55,600 bases of DNA from Kitasatospora sp. MAA19 (GCF_029894125.1 NZ_JARXYZ010000047.1:1-55600); one strand, 5' to 3'. Positions 33,463-42,128 are shown, numbered from the stretch's first letter. Notes: generated by a model from the letters alone, not told the origin. A program made the numbers and translations.

Positions 33463-34446
33463 TCATGGCGTGCGATTGACGATGCGGTCGAACAAGGCGG
33501 TCAGTTCGGTGGACGCGGCCGGGGACAGCTCGGCTCGTCCGAGGTACTCCAGAGCCGAGTCCAGATGGCTGCGGGACAGCTGCTCGGCCGTGTGCCGGCT
33601 GCCGGATTCCTCGACGAGGTCGGCCATCTCCTGTAGGTACGCTGCCGTGGTGCCGTCGGCGTGCCACAGCCGGCGCAGTCGTTCGCTGGCCGGGCTCTCG
33701 GTGGACAAGGCCGCCAGCACCGGAAAAGTAGGGTTGCGCCGCAGGATGTCGCTCCGGATGGGCTTGCCGGTCACTGTGGGGTCGCCCCAGATGTCCTCGA
33801 CGTCGTTGAAGATCTGAAAAGCGAGGCCCAGATGCCTGCCTGCGCTGCGTAGGGCAGCCAGGACGTGCTCCGGTTTACCCGCCCGTAATGCGGGCGTCAC
33901 CAGTGCGCACTCCAGCAGCGCGGACGTTTTCTCCTCCACGATTCGGTCGTACTCCGCGATGCCGGTGCCCGAACCCATTCGGACGGTGAGCTCGCGAGCC
34001 TGGCCCGCGAGAACCAGACCGATGGCTTCGGCGAACACGCTGGAGATTTCCGCACGGCCGGGGCCAGGGTCGGCGACGACCATCTGCAGCCCAAGAGCCT
34101 GCAACGCGTCCCCGGCCAGGATGGCCAGACTGGCGCCGAACACCTTCCACGCGGCTGGGCGGCCGCGACGCAGCTCGTCCGCGTCGATGATGTCGTCGTG
34201 GATCAGGGTCGAGTTGTGCAGCAACTCCAGTGCTGCCGCCTGGCACCGCACGTCCTCCGGCCGCAGGCCGACTCCATCAGCCGCCGCCATCATGAGGGCG
34301 GCGCGGGTCAGCTTGCCGCCCTCTGCACTCCTTGGGTCACCGTGTTCGTCGATGAAGCCGAGGTGGTAAGAGCAGATCCGGGCCAGGGTCGGCTCCAGTG
34401 CGGAAGCCTGCTGCCGCATAACGGGCAATACCGTGGATTGCACCAT
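33463..34446 (-). CDS. Polyprenyl (probably geranyl) diphosphate synthase
   Basis: The product is 327 aa of the trans-prenyltransferase family. The first Asp-rich motif is STLIHDDIIDADELRRGRP (about residue 83) and GGKLTRAALMMAA holds the substrate Lys/Arg. The second motif is AFQIFNDVEDIWGDPTVTGK, with Asn for the first Asp. It would elongate IPP and DMAPP to the prenyl donor for the UbiA enzyme; chain length cannot be read reliably. First gene of the minus-strand operon. No strong RBS precedes ATG 34446; ATG 34419 is an alternative start. Confidence 0.87.
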   Translation of the reverse strand: MVQSTVLPVMRQQASALEPTLARICSYHLGFIDEHGDPRSAEGGKLTRAALMMAAADGVGLRPEDVRCQAAALELLHNSTLIHDDIIDADELRRGRPAAWKVFGASLAILAGDALQALGLQMVVADPGPGRAEISSVFAEAIGLVLAGQARELTVRMGSGTGIAEYDRIVEEKTSALLECALVTPALRAGKPEHVLAALRSAGRHLGLAFQIFNDVEDIWGDPTVTGKPIRSDILRRNPTFPVLAALSTESPASERLRRLWHADGTTAAYLQEMADLVEESGSRHTAEQLSRSHLDSALEYLGRAELSPAASTELTALFDRIVNRTP

Positions 34447-34816
34447 ATTCGGCGACGGGAAGGCTTGGAGCCCGGTCGACGAGGTGTCGAGTGCGCTGAT
34501 CGGGATTCTCCTTCGGTCGCGCGCCTTCCCAATTCCTGGTCAGAACCTACGCGCATGGGGTTCGCGAATTGCGCCACTGAAAATCACTGTGCTGGATATT
34601 TTGCGTAAATATCTTCTCAGCCCTTGCCACACCGCGCCGTGCGGTGAAACATCGGCGAACTGTCGATATGCGAATGCTTGTGCAAAGTTCATGATGACCC
34701 GACATCACTACAGGTCAATACGTAGGCAGCTCCCGCGTCTACGCGCAATCTGAACCTGGAGTGATGCACCGGAATTTGTGTGATCGTTTCGTCTGTCATC
34801 CTGAACTACCTCTCCC
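34447..34816. other. Promoter-bearing leader of the main operon
   Basis: No gene is supported. The stretch is AT-rich compared with its surroundings (for example ATATTTTGCGTAAATATCTT near 34594), as expected for the control region of the minus-strand operon starting at 34446. It ends where the direct repeat begins at 34817. Confidence 0.45.
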
Positions 34817-34946
34817 GTCGTGTCAACGACGCGGCGTGAGCATCTTCGACTTTAGGAAAAACCCCAAAGAAGACGGCGTGAGGACTGGATTGGAGTACCC
34901 TGCAGATTGGTAGCTGCTGGGCGGCACCCAAGGCCGCACTTCGAGT

Positions 34947-34962
34947 CCGGCTATTAAGCCGG
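34947..34962. promoter_or_regulatory. Palindrome upstream of the ispH copies
   Basis: CCGGCT-ATTA-AGCCGG is a perfect inverted repeat about 120 bases before the ispH start. It is preserved exactly in the second repeat copy at 41040-41055, within otherwise untranslated sequence, so it is a candidate operator or RNA hairpin controlling ispH. Confidence 0.4.
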
Positions 34963-35084
34963 CACCGAACGGCGGACAAGACTTCCTGAGAAGGGCTCGG
35001 TTTCCACCGACCGGCGTGGATGCCCTGTTCGGCAACGCAAGCCAGGCGTTCCGACGCAAACGTCATGGCACGGAACGGAGTGGG

Positions 35085-35426
35085 ATGCGTGACGGTAAGC
35101 AGGTCCTGCTGGCCGAGCCACGGAGTTTGTGTGCCGGTGTACGCCGGGCGATAGCCATCATCGACCTCGCGCTGGAACAGCACGGCGCGCCGATCTACGT
35201 CCGCAAGGAGATCGTGCACAACCACTACGTGGTGCGCGAGTTCCAGCCCCGGGGAGTCCGGTTCGTCGACTCCGAGCAGGAGGTACCGGAGGGCGCGGTG
35301 TGTGTCTTCTCCGCGCACGGCGTCTCCCCGCAGGTGCGGCAGAACGCGGACGCACGCTCCCGACCAGACGGTCATCGTCGAGACGGTTGCCGACGCGGAG
35401 GCACTGGACCTTCCCCCCGACGCACC
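35085..35426 (+). pseudogene. ispH: Truncated, frameshifted ispH copy
   Basis: The start ATG 35085 and RBS match the intact ispH at 41178, and the first 89 codons encode the same N-terminus (VLLAEPRSLCAGVRRAIAII). At GCACGC (35352-35357) 140 bp found in the other copy are missing, exactly the distance between two GCACGC hexamers there. 140 is not a multiple of three, so the frame shifts. The homology then ends at 35426. Two of three cluster-binding Cys are lost, so no IspH activity is possible. Confidence 0.9.
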
Positions 35427-35493
35427 ACGGAGATGGAGCGGCGAAGATCTGCTGCGCTTCGACTGGGTCGGCCGTACCGAGATCGCTGAATAG
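35427..35493 (+). pseudogene. Orphan 3' end of an unknown gene
   Basis: Directly after the ispH homology a frame reads RRWSGEDLLRFDWVGRTEIA then E and TAG. It looks like a genuine C-terminus fused by the recombination that ended the repeat. Its parent family is not recognised. Confidence 0.3.
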
Positions 35494-35597
35494 CTCCTAG
35501 GCCGAGCAGGCATGTCTCGGCCCCGGCGGGCCGAGCAGTATCACACAACGTCACTGATCATTACCGGGAATGGTTCACTGAAAGCTTGAGAGGCGGA

Positions 35598-36845
35598 ATG
35601 GCTATGTCAGTTGATTCTGGGCAATTGCATGAAGTCAGGTCGTTCGACCCGTATGGCGCACATCGCGACGACCCGTATTCATTTCTGGCCGACATCGGAG
35701 AGACGGAACCGGTGTTCTACGCCCCTTTGCTCGGCGCGTGGTGCGTCACTCGGCGCGAGGACATGGTTGCCGTGCTGCGGGACGACCGAAGCTTCTCGGC
35801 GCGTGACCACAACCCTCGTCCCGCGGTCGCGCTGCCCGAAGACGTGAGTCGGATGTTCCGCACCTGGCGCGGCGCTGATGCGGTGGCCGTCGGCTCACTC
35901 GACCCTCCCGAGCACGCCAGGGTCAGGGAAGTGCTCAACGCCGGGTTCACGCCGGCCAGGGTCAGGGCGTTCGAACCCACGATCCGCGCGATCGCCACCG
36001 ACCTCGTCGAGCGTGCTGCGGTCTTGACGGAGTTCGATTTCATCTCGGCGTTCGCCGTTCCGTACGCCCTCGAGGTGATCTGCCGGCGCCTTGGGGTCCC
36101 GGACGAGTACGTCGACCGCTGCCGCACGTGGTCCGAGCAACGCATCGAACTCATGATGTCGCAGCGCAACGCCGATCCTGACCGGCTGCGTGAATACGCC
36201 CGCGGGCTGATGGACTTCGGAGCGTTCGCCCGTTCACTCGTGCAGGAGCGGCTGGCCGCACCGCAGGACGACCTGATCAGTGAGCTGCTCCACGACGGCA
36301 AGGAGGGCCGCACGCTCACCGCCGACGAGGTTTCCGTCCAGGTCCCCACACTGATCTTCGCGGGACACATGACCTGTGCCGAGGCGCTTGGCACGATCCT
36401 CTACCAGCAGCTTCGGTCACCCGGCGGCTGGGCCGAGGTCGTCAACGGGACGATCGCCACACGGGACCTTGTCGAGGAGGGGTTGCGGTTCGACAGCCCA
36501 CTGGCGGGCATGTACCGGACCGCGGTCCGTGACGTGGTGGTCGGTGACGTCCACCTGGCCGCGGGGAGCCGGCTACTTCTGCTGTACGGAGCGGCCGGCC
36601 GGGACAGTCGCTCTCACGCATGTCCGGCCGCGTTCAGTCCAGACAGCCGGTCTGCCACGCATCTCGCGTTCGGGCACGGCATCCATTTCTGCCTCGGAGC
36701 CGGATTCGCCCGCGCGGAACTGGAGATCGCGATACAGGCCATCGCCACCAGGATGCCGGGTCTGACTCTGGCGCCAGGGCTGGCGCCACATCACCGGCCG
36801 GTGTTTCCGCTTCGGGCGTTGACCGAGTTGCGGGTACGGCAATGA
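35598..36845 (+). CDS. Second cytochrome P450
   Basis: The product is about 415 aa. The heme loop is AFGHGIHFCLGAGFAR (Cys about residue 362). The I-helix is TLIFAGHMTCAEALG with the Ala-Gly-x-x-Thr motif. VEEGLRFDSPLAGMYRT holds the K-helix Glu-x-x-Arg. Unlike the P450 at 31990 it has the normal oxygen-activation Thr, so it is probably a hydroxylase that decorates the scaffold. ATG 35598, ATG 35604 and TTG 35586 are all possible starts; AGGCGG favours 35604. The stop overlaps the start of a HAD fragment (ATGA). It lies inside the repeat-flanked segment. Confidence 0.85.
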   Translation: MAMSVDSGQLHEVRSFDPYGAHRDDPYSFLADIGETEPVFYAPLLGAWCVTRREDMVAVLRDDRSFSARDHNPRPAVALPEDVSRMFRTWRGADAVAVGSLDPPEHARVREVLNAGFTPARVRAFEPTIRAIATDLVERAAVLTEFDFISAFAVPYALEVICRRLGVPDEYVDRCRTWSEQRIELMMSQRNADPDRLREYARGLMDFGAFARSLVQERLAAPQDDLISELLHDGKEGRTLTADEVSVQVPTLIFAGHMTCAEALGTILYQQLRSPGGWAEVVNGTIATRDLVEEGLRFDSPLAGMYRTAVRDVVVGDVHLAAGSRLLLLYGAAGRDSRSHACPAAFSPDSRSATHLAFGHGIHFCLGAGFARAELEIAIQAIATRMPGLTLAPGLAPHHRPVFPLRALTELRVRQ

Positions 36846-36964
36846 GGACGGGCATCCGGGCGGTCGTCGGGGACCTGGACGACACGTTGCCCCCTGCAGA
36901 ACTCACTTGTCCGACGGCATTGCAGGTGAGGACCCTGGGTTCCACAGACCAGGATGCTGGCTAG
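36842..36964 (+). pseudogene. HAD-hydrolase N-terminal fragment
   Basis: The frame starts at an ATG overlapping the P450 stop and reads MRTGIRAVVGDLDDTLPPAE. This is the first motif of a HAD-family phosphatase (normally VxFDLDDTL, with the first Phe-Asp changed to Gly-Asp here). The frame ends 40 codons in, at the border of IS remnants. Translational coupling suggests that an intact HAD gene once followed the P450. Confidence 0.55.
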
Positions 36965-36969
36965 CCTCG

Positions 36970-37427
36970 GCACTTCGTGACGGCCCGTCGGTTCAACTGG
37001 CGGGCCGTTTCGGCTTGTCGGACTGGTGATGGGCCTGCCGGTGGCCCGGCTGTCGCGTCGGGTGGGCGCCGGGTTCCACAGCCAGATCCGGTTCTGCGCG
37101 GTGTCGTGGAGGGGAGGCTGCGCAGGCCGGTTGTGCGGGCGGCGCGAATGCGGTCCTCGGCTCTGGCCTGCGGCCGGTGACGCAGTTCGAGTACGGCGAT
37201 CGGCATGTCCTTGGGTTGGTGGCGAGGCAGGTCAGACGCATGCCGTCGGCGTCGGTGAATCGCCATTGGACACCCGGGTGCGGGCCTTCCTTGCGCACGA
37301 TCAGCTGCATCCCCGCCGGCCAGCCCTTGAGGCAGTCGCCGTCGAGTTCGGCCACCCAGGCTCCGTCGCGGATCTCATCGCCCGGCTCGACGGCGGCCGT
37401 TCGAGCGGTGGCCGGGAGGCTCAGCAC
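36970..37427 (-). pseudogene. IS1380-type transposase remnant
   Basis: On the minus strand the pieces DGAWVAELDGDCLKGWPAGM and QLIVRKEGPHPGVQWRFTDA, then in a second frame LELRHRPQARAEDRIRAART with TGLRSLP, then in a third frame QNRIWLWNPAPTRR match consecutive parts of IS1380-family transposases. Three frames are needed, so the gene is dead. Confidence 0.7.
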
Positions 37428-37472
37428 CGCGGCGTGGATGGCGTCGGTGAGTCTTGTGGTCTTGATCGTCCG

Positions 37473-37670
37473 TCAGCGGTTGACTTCGAGACCGGTGAGG
37501 ACGAGCAGGGCGCGCAGGAGCGCGGTGGCGCGGCCGGGGTCGGTGTGGAGCTTGGTGAGGATCCGCCAGTTCTTCAGGTGGGCGAATCCGTGTTCGACGG
37601 GGGCGCGTCCGGCGGCCAGTGCGCGGTTGGCCTGCTTCTGGCCCGGGGTGAGCTTGCGGGCGCGGGTGGC
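37473..37670 (-). pseudogene. IS5-type transposase C-terminal fragment
   Basis: The frame reads RARKLTPGQKQANRALAAGR, APVEHGFAHLKNWRILTKLH and ends ALLRALLVLTGLEVNR. This is the C-terminal third of an IS4/IS5-family DDE transposase, including the conserved Glu. It joins abruptly to the neighbouring hypothetical gene at about 37665. Confidence 0.7.
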
Positions 37671-38043
37671 CACCGGCCAGGTCGAGCAGGCGCTGGTCGT
37701 GCCGCAGCACCTCGCCGACCGCCCGGGTCGCCACTGGTGCCCCGGCCCGGCGAACGACGGCGAGGATGCGCTGATACTCCGGCGGCAGCGCGGTCTCGGC
37801 CGTACCGCCCTCTCGCTGCGGGACCAGCAACACCGAGCGGCCCGCGACCTGCCCGACCACCGGAGCCGCCGCCGCGTGTTCGTCGGCGAGCTGCTCGGCC
37901 ATCCGGTGCCAGACCCGCTCGGCGACGGCGAGTTCGTCGCGCTCGGCCCGCACATCGGCAAGCTGCTTGGCCAGCTGTTCTTCGAGTTCGTCCAGTTCCG
38001 CACGCCGCGCGGCGATCCGTTCCGCGATCTCGGACTCCACCAT
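37665..38043 (-). pseudogene. Conserved coiled-coil hypothetical protein cut by an IS fragment
   Basis: It starts MVESEIAERIAARRAELDEL with a strongly helical first 55 residues, followed by AAAAPVVGQVAGRSVLLVPQ and ALPPEYQRILAVVRRAGAPV. This resembles a Streptomyces protein often found beside transposases, with a winged-helix C-terminal part that is missing here because IS5-type sequence begins at about 37665. The span from 38044 to 38301 holds nothing I can support. Confidence 0.55.
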
Positions 38044-38301
38044 CAAGCGGATAGCAGGCGGCACCGGGGCAGCAGCGCGGCGGAGCCAGCGAAACCGCCC
38101 CGGTCACCGAGTCAGACGATCAAGACCGCAGACTCCCGCCCACGGCCAGCACGAGCATCTCGAAGAGCCGCCACGCCAGCGCCTCCGACCAGCACGTTCG
38201 AAGATGGCGAAGGCTCACTGTTCAGGAAGCGTCAGGAAGTATTTCGACCTCAGCCTTACGCCATGAGACGCCGAGCTGAAAACCGGGGACGGCGCCCGCG
38301 G

Positions 38302-39132
38302 TCATGCGCGGACCGCGGTCAGGAAGAGGTAGCCGCTCTCCGGGATGGCCCCGAACCTACGCACGAAGTCGATGAGCGAGTCGGCCTGCTCCTTGCCGAC
38401 CAGATCGGACAGCTTGTCGCTGACAGTCTCAAAGGCGTCGGCCATGAGCCCGAGGGTACGGATGACGTTGTCGGTGATGTCACGGATCTCCACGTCGACG
38501 AAACCGTTGGCGGCCAACGCCACCCGGTATTCGTCCACCGTGCCCAAGGAGCGCACCGCGTAGTTCTCGAGGATGTGGTCCAGGACCACGCGTCCCTCAG
38601 GGCTGACCGGGCCGCGCTGGATGACGTCGGCGATGGCGAGGCGGCCGCCGGGGCGCAGGACGCGGGCGGCCTCGGAGAGCACCTGGCCACGGTCGGGCAT
38701 GTGCCACATCGACTCAAACGCCCAGGCCGCGTCGAACGAGCCGTCGGGGAAGGGCATGTCCATCGCGTCCGCGAACTGGAACGTGGCCCGGTCGGCGAGC
38801 CCAGCCGCGGCCGCGAGTTCCGTGGCCTCCTCCACCTGGATTTGGCTGACGGTGATGCCCACCACATTCACGTCACAAGCGCGGACGAGCCGTTGCGCGG
38901 GATGGCCGATGCCGCAGCCGATGTCCAGGACCCGCTGGCCGGCCTGCGCGGCGAGACCAGAGATCATCAGGTCGGTCAGGCGGTCTGTGGCTTCCTCGAC
39001 GGAGCTGTCGTCGGCCTCGTTCTCCCAGTAGCCGTAGTGGATATTGGGGCCCCAGACGGAACCGTAGATCCGACCGAACCCGTCGTACACGTTGCGGACG
39101 TCGCCGTGAGCGGGAGACTGTTCGAGCGTCAT
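38302..39132 (-). CDS. SAM-dependent methyltransferase, RebM-like
   Basis: The product is 276 aa with GGAG six bases before the ATG. Class I motifs: VLDIGCGIGHPAQRLVRA (motif I, about residue 70), FQFADAMDMPFPDGSFDAAW (motif II and post-II), RVLRPGGRLAIADVIQ (motif III). The N-terminal YGSVWGPNIHYGYWENEADD is characteristic of the O-methyltransferases that act on sugars and small metabolites (RebM group). In this locus a likely job is O-methylation of a hydroxylated prenyl side chain, as in the methoxymethyl of virantmycin. This substrate is inference. Confidence 0.82.
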   Translation of the reverse strand: MTLEQSPAHGDVRNVYDGFGRIYGSVWGPNIHYGYWENEADDSSVEEATDRLTDLMISGLAAQAGQRVLDIGCGIGHPAQRLVRACDVNVVGITVSQIQVEEATELAAAAGLADRATFQFADAMDMPFPDGSFDAAWAFESMWHMPDRGQVLSEAARVLRPGGRLAIADVIQRGPVSPEGRVVLDHILENYAVRSLGTVDEYRVALAANGFVDVEIRDITDNVIRTLGLMADAFETVSDKLSDLVGKEQADSLIDFVRRFGAIPESGYLFLTAVRA

Positions 39133-39222
39133 GAGGAACTCCGTATCGTTGTGAAGGTGGCGGGAAGTCGGCGGCGGTTCAGCCGTACCGGCGGTGAGCC
39201 CGCGAATGATCGTGGTGGTACG

Positions 39223-39483
39223 TCACCGCAGGTCCTGCGGGTCGACCGCGAGCCACCTGCCGGGGAACGCGTCGAGGAGATGGTCGGCGACGTGGATACG
39301 GCTGACGTAGTCCTTGAGACCTTGGCCGCCGAAGGTGTGGCGTTGCGGAGGCCCGTCGTCCCCAGGGCTCTCGTGGTGCGGCGCGACTCGGAGCTGTACC
39401 GGCTGGCCGCCGCCGTTTACCTCGACGGCGGGCTTGTCCGCGGCGTCTTTCGTGTACCAGCCGTCGACGACGAGCTGGTCCAT
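39223..39483 (-). CDS. Hypothetical 86-aa protein
   Basis: The frame from ATG 39483 begins MDQLVVDGWYTKDAADKPAV and ends HVADHLLDAFPGRWLAVDPQ with DLR. An in-frame TTG at 39525 preceded by AGGGCGG is another possible start. Composition looks protein-like, but no family is recognised. It could be the remaining C-terminal part of a larger gene. It lies 90 bases upstream of the methyltransferase at 39132 in the same direction. Confidence 0.45.
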   Translation of the reverse strand: MDQLVVDGWYTKDAADKPAVEVNGGGQPVQLRVAPHHESPGDDGPPQRHTFGGQGLKDYVSRIHVADHLLDAFPGRWLAVDPQDLR

Positions 39484-39574
39484 GTCGGCCGATGACAGAC
39501 CCTCTGCGGCGAGGATGTCAGTCAACCGCCCTGGAATCCGGCAGTCACATCGAAAGGCGGGCGGAAACCCGCTG

Positions 39575-39609
39575 CGCAGGCGCTGGGCAACCCCAGCCCA
39601 GCGCCTGCG
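39575..39609 (-). terminator. Strong hairpin downstream of the prenyl-methyltransferase gene
   Basis: CGCAGGCGCTGGGC and GCCCAGCGCCTGCG form a perfect 14-base stem with a seven-base loop. It lies about 150 bases past the stop of the minus-strand gene ending at 39756, separating it from the next gene pair. Confidence 0.65.
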
Positions 39610-39755
39610 TGATCTACTGAAAACCACTGACAACCACGTAAGCCATCAGGTGTTGCGAGGACCCCGAGAATCCGCCAACATGAGGCGCCCATTACATTAC
39701 TTGTCCGGCAGCCCAGCTTGCGTGCGGATTTCCGGCATCTTGTCCCGTTCCTTGC

Positions 39756-40664
39756 TCACTTCAGCTCGAAGCGCAAGAAGCCCAGCTGCAAGCCCCCTGC
39801 TTGCCATTCAGCGCCAAGCGCCTGGTTCGCCATCAGAGATATCCTCAGGTTCCTGCGGTCAACTGCTGAAAGGCTGCTGTCGCTGTCCAGTACCGCCTTC
39901 GTCCAGGCGGTACTCTCCTCCCAGAACGGCAAGGTTTCTGACGTAGCGTCGACTTCGTCGACCAATTCGAAACCCGCAGACTGCGCGGCTTCTGCGTAGT
40001 CGAGCACCGTAGCCGGTTTCGTGTAGAAGTATTCGGCCCACACATCGGCCCCGTGAGGGCGTGTAGTGAATACTTCCTCGATGCAGACACTCGCGCCTGG
40101 ACGAAGCACGCGCGCCAGACGCTCGAACCACAGAGGACGGTTGAAATATCCGCTGCTCTCGATTGCTACTGCTGCGTCATAGGGGCCGTCCAAGGGGAGA
40201 TGCATTGCATCACAGACCAGTGTTCGGACCTTCCCGCCCAAACCGCATTCCTGCGCGAACCCGTCAACTATCGGCGCGTGTTCCGGCGCATTGGTGACCG
40301 CCGTGACGTCGGCGCCGTATTCCTGTGCCCAGAAGAGCGAGCCCCCGCCAAGACCGCAGCCGACATCCAGGATTCTCCCCGACAGCCGGTGTTCAGCGCC
40401 CCAGATCTTGGCCGCATACCGCAGCAAACCCTCTTGATGATGCCGTATGCTGCGGCGAATATCATCCGGCGTCACATCGTGAGGATGTAGTGGCGTTTCA
40501 GAGGAAGGGTAGTGACCTACGTGATAGTGAATCCTGGGTCCAGGCCCGTATTTGCGAACAAGCCTAGCTGTTTTGTCGTCGTAGTATTGGCCAACTATTC
40601 TTACCTCATCCTGAGGCTCCAGCGCTGTTTGAGGCGAACTCAAAAGTTCATCCAGATTTGACAC
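39756..40664 (-). CDS. bezA: Prenyl diphosphate C-methyltransferase
   Basis: The product is 302 aa. The start is taken as GTG 40664, six bases after GGAGGA; the GTG at 40670 is too close to that RBS. Motif I is GRILDVGCGLGGGSLFWAQE (about residue 98). The region GQYYDDKTARLVRKYGPGPR and HYHVGHYPSSETPLHPHDVT is typical of geranyl diphosphate C-methyltransferases (2-methylisoborneol pathway GPPMT and BezA). ESSGYFNRPLWFERLARVLR lies in the active-site lid region. BezA methylates C6 of geranyl diphosphate for benzastatins; the same is inferred here, and the position methylated cannot be read. Confidence 0.8.
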   Translation of the reverse strand: MSNLDELLSSPQTALEPQDEVRIVGQYYDDKTARLVRKYGPGPRIHYHVGHYPSSETPLHPHDVTPDDIRRSIRHHQEGLLRYAAKIWGAEHRLSGRILDVGCGLGGGSLFWAQEYGADVTAVTNAPEHAPIVDGFAQECGLGGKVRTLVCDAMHLPLDGPYDAAVAIESSGYFNRPLWFERLARVLRPGASVCIEEVFTTRPHGADVWAEYFYTKPATVLDYAEAAQSAGFELVDEVDATSETLPFWEESTAWTKAVLDSDSSLSAVDRRNLRISLMANQALGAEWQAGGLQLGFLRFELK

Positions 40665-40909
40665 AGTCACTCCTCCAGAGCTCGGATGCCGACGACGTTG
40701 GCGAATGGCCTGCTTTGGTTGTTACGCTGTGCTCGTCATGATTTTGGCGAGGATGCGTGGTTTAAACAAGGATCGCCGGACCGGATTCCATGGCTTGCGG
40801 CATGGGCAGCGCCTCGTTCGAAATGTAGAGCCGCCCTCATGATCCGGAATCTTGAGTCGCGCCGAAATTGAGTGGCGGCTATTGGATTCCATCCTGGAGG
40901 ACAACCATG

Positions 40910-41659
40910 GTCGTGTCAACGACGCGGCGTGAGCATCTTCGACTTTAGGAAAAACCCCAAAGAAGACGGCGTGAGGACTGGATTGGAGTACCCTGCAGAT
41001 TGGTAGCTGCTGGGCGGCACCCAAGGCCGTACTTCGAGTCCGGCTATTAAGCCGGCACCAAACGGCAGACAAGACTTCCTGAGAAGGGCTCGGTTTCTAC
41101 CGACCGGCGTGGATGCCCTGTTCGGCAACGCAAGCCAGACGTTCCGACGCAAACGTCATGGCACGGAACGGAGTGGGATGAGTGACGGTAAGCAGGTCCT
41201 GCTGGCTGAGCCACGGAGTTTGTGTGCCGGTGTACGCAGGGCGATAGCCATCATCGACCTCGCGCTGGAACAGCACGGCGCGCCGATCTACGTCCGCAAG
41301 GAGATCGTGCACAACCACTACGTGGTGCGCGAGTTCCAGCGCCGGGGAGTCCGGTTCGTCGACTCCGAGCAGGAGGTACCGGAGGGCGCGGTGTGTGTCT
41401 TCTCCGCGCACGGCGTCTCCCCGCAGGTGCGGCAGAACGCGGACGCACGCGGGCTGGACGTGCTCGACGCGACCTGCCCCCTGGTGGCCAAGGTGCACCA
41501 GGAGGCCCGCCGGTTCGCCCGCGACGGGCGGACGTTGCTGCTGGTCGGACACGCGGACCACGAGGAGGTCGAGGGCACCTACGGGCACGCTCCCGATCAG
41601 ACGGTCATCGTCGAGACGGTTGCCGACGCGGAGGCACTGGACCTTCCCCCCGACGCACC
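40910..41659 (+). repeat. Right copy of the long direct repeat
   Basis: It is the full-length partner of 34817-35426, carrying the extra 140 bp between two GCACGC hexamers (41445 and 41585). It holds the palindrome (41040-41055), the leader and the first two fifths of intact ispH. The 240 bases before it (40671-40909) hold no gene I can support. Confidence 0.95.
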
Positions 41660-42128
41660 GGTCGCCTACCTCACCCAGACCACGCTCTCGGTGGACGAGA
41701 CCAGGGACATCATCGCCGTGCTCCAGCGCAGGTTCACCGACCTGCGCGGGCCCGCCACCGACGACATCTGTTACGCCAGCCAGAACCGCCAGGACGGCAT
41801 CAGGGCCATTGTGGACCGGTGCGACCTGGTGCTGGTGGTCGGTTCGACCAACTCCAGCAACTCGATCCGGATGGTCGAGGTGGCGCGCAGGCTCGGCGGC
41901 AGGGCCGAACTGGTGCCGGACGTGACCCACTTCGACCCCGCGTGGCTGGCCGGCGTGAGTACGGTCGGCGTGAGCGCCGGGGCGAGCGCGCCGGAGATCC
42001 TCGTCGACCAGCTGCTCGACCGGCTCGCCGAACTGGGTTACGTGGACACGTCCGTAGAAAGGGTGGCGACCGAGGACATCGTGTTCTCCCCGCCCTCGCG
42101 GCTGACCGGAGTGGCGGACGTGCCGTGA
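41178..42128 (+). CDS. ispH: 4-hydroxy-3-methylbut-2-enyl diphosphate reductase
   Basis: The product is 316 aa. It makes IPP and DMAPP in the last step of the MEP pathway, using a 4Fe-4S cluster. The three cluster Cys are present: PRSLCAGVRRAI, LDATCPLVAKVHQE and DDICYASQNRQDG. Also conserved are EIVHNHYVV, FSAHGVSPQV, HADHEEVEGTYGHA, TQTTLSVDETRDI and VGSTNSSNSIRMVEV. The start ATG 41178 has GGAGTGGG just upstream; an in-frame GTG at 41109 would add 23 residues. Being next to dxs and ispG remnants, it is a second, cluster-linked copy that boosts prenyl supply. Confidence 0.95.
   Translation: MSDGKQVLLAEPRSLCAGVRRAIAIIDLALEQHGAPIYVRKEIVHNHYVVREFQRRGVRFVDSEQEVPEGAVCVFSAHGVSPQVRQNADARGLDVLDATCPLVAKVHQEARRFARDGRTLLLVGHADHEEVEGTYGHAPDQTVIVETVADAEALDLPPDAPVAYLTQTTLSVDETRDIIAVLQRRFTDLRGPATDDICYASQNRQDGIRAIVDRCDLVLVVGSTNSSNSIRMVEVARRLGGRAELVPDVTHFDPAWLAGVSTVGVSAGASAPEILVDQLLDRLAELGYVDTSVERVATEDIVFSPPSRLTGVADVP

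Larger units (their letters stand above)
34817..35426 (+). repeat. Left copy of a long direct repeat carrying the ispH 5' region
   Basis: This stretch matches 40910-41659 in the same orientation. I count about ten single-base differences and one 140-bp deletion in this copy (after GCACGC at 35352). Both copies hold the same 270-bp upstream region and the start of ispH. The outer edges are abrupt (GTCGTGTCAACG at the left; GACGCACC at the right). Confidence 0.95.

Noticed and set aside
37177..39495. Plus-strand open frame of 772 codons
   Set aside because: It runs antisense to the RebM-like methyltransferase and IS remnants, which have real motifs. No RBS and low-complexity content.
40916..41152. 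78-codon minus-strand frame in both copies of the long repeat as a gene
   Set aside because: Its conservation follows from the repeat being 98% identical. No RBS or recognised motif; kept only as an observation.
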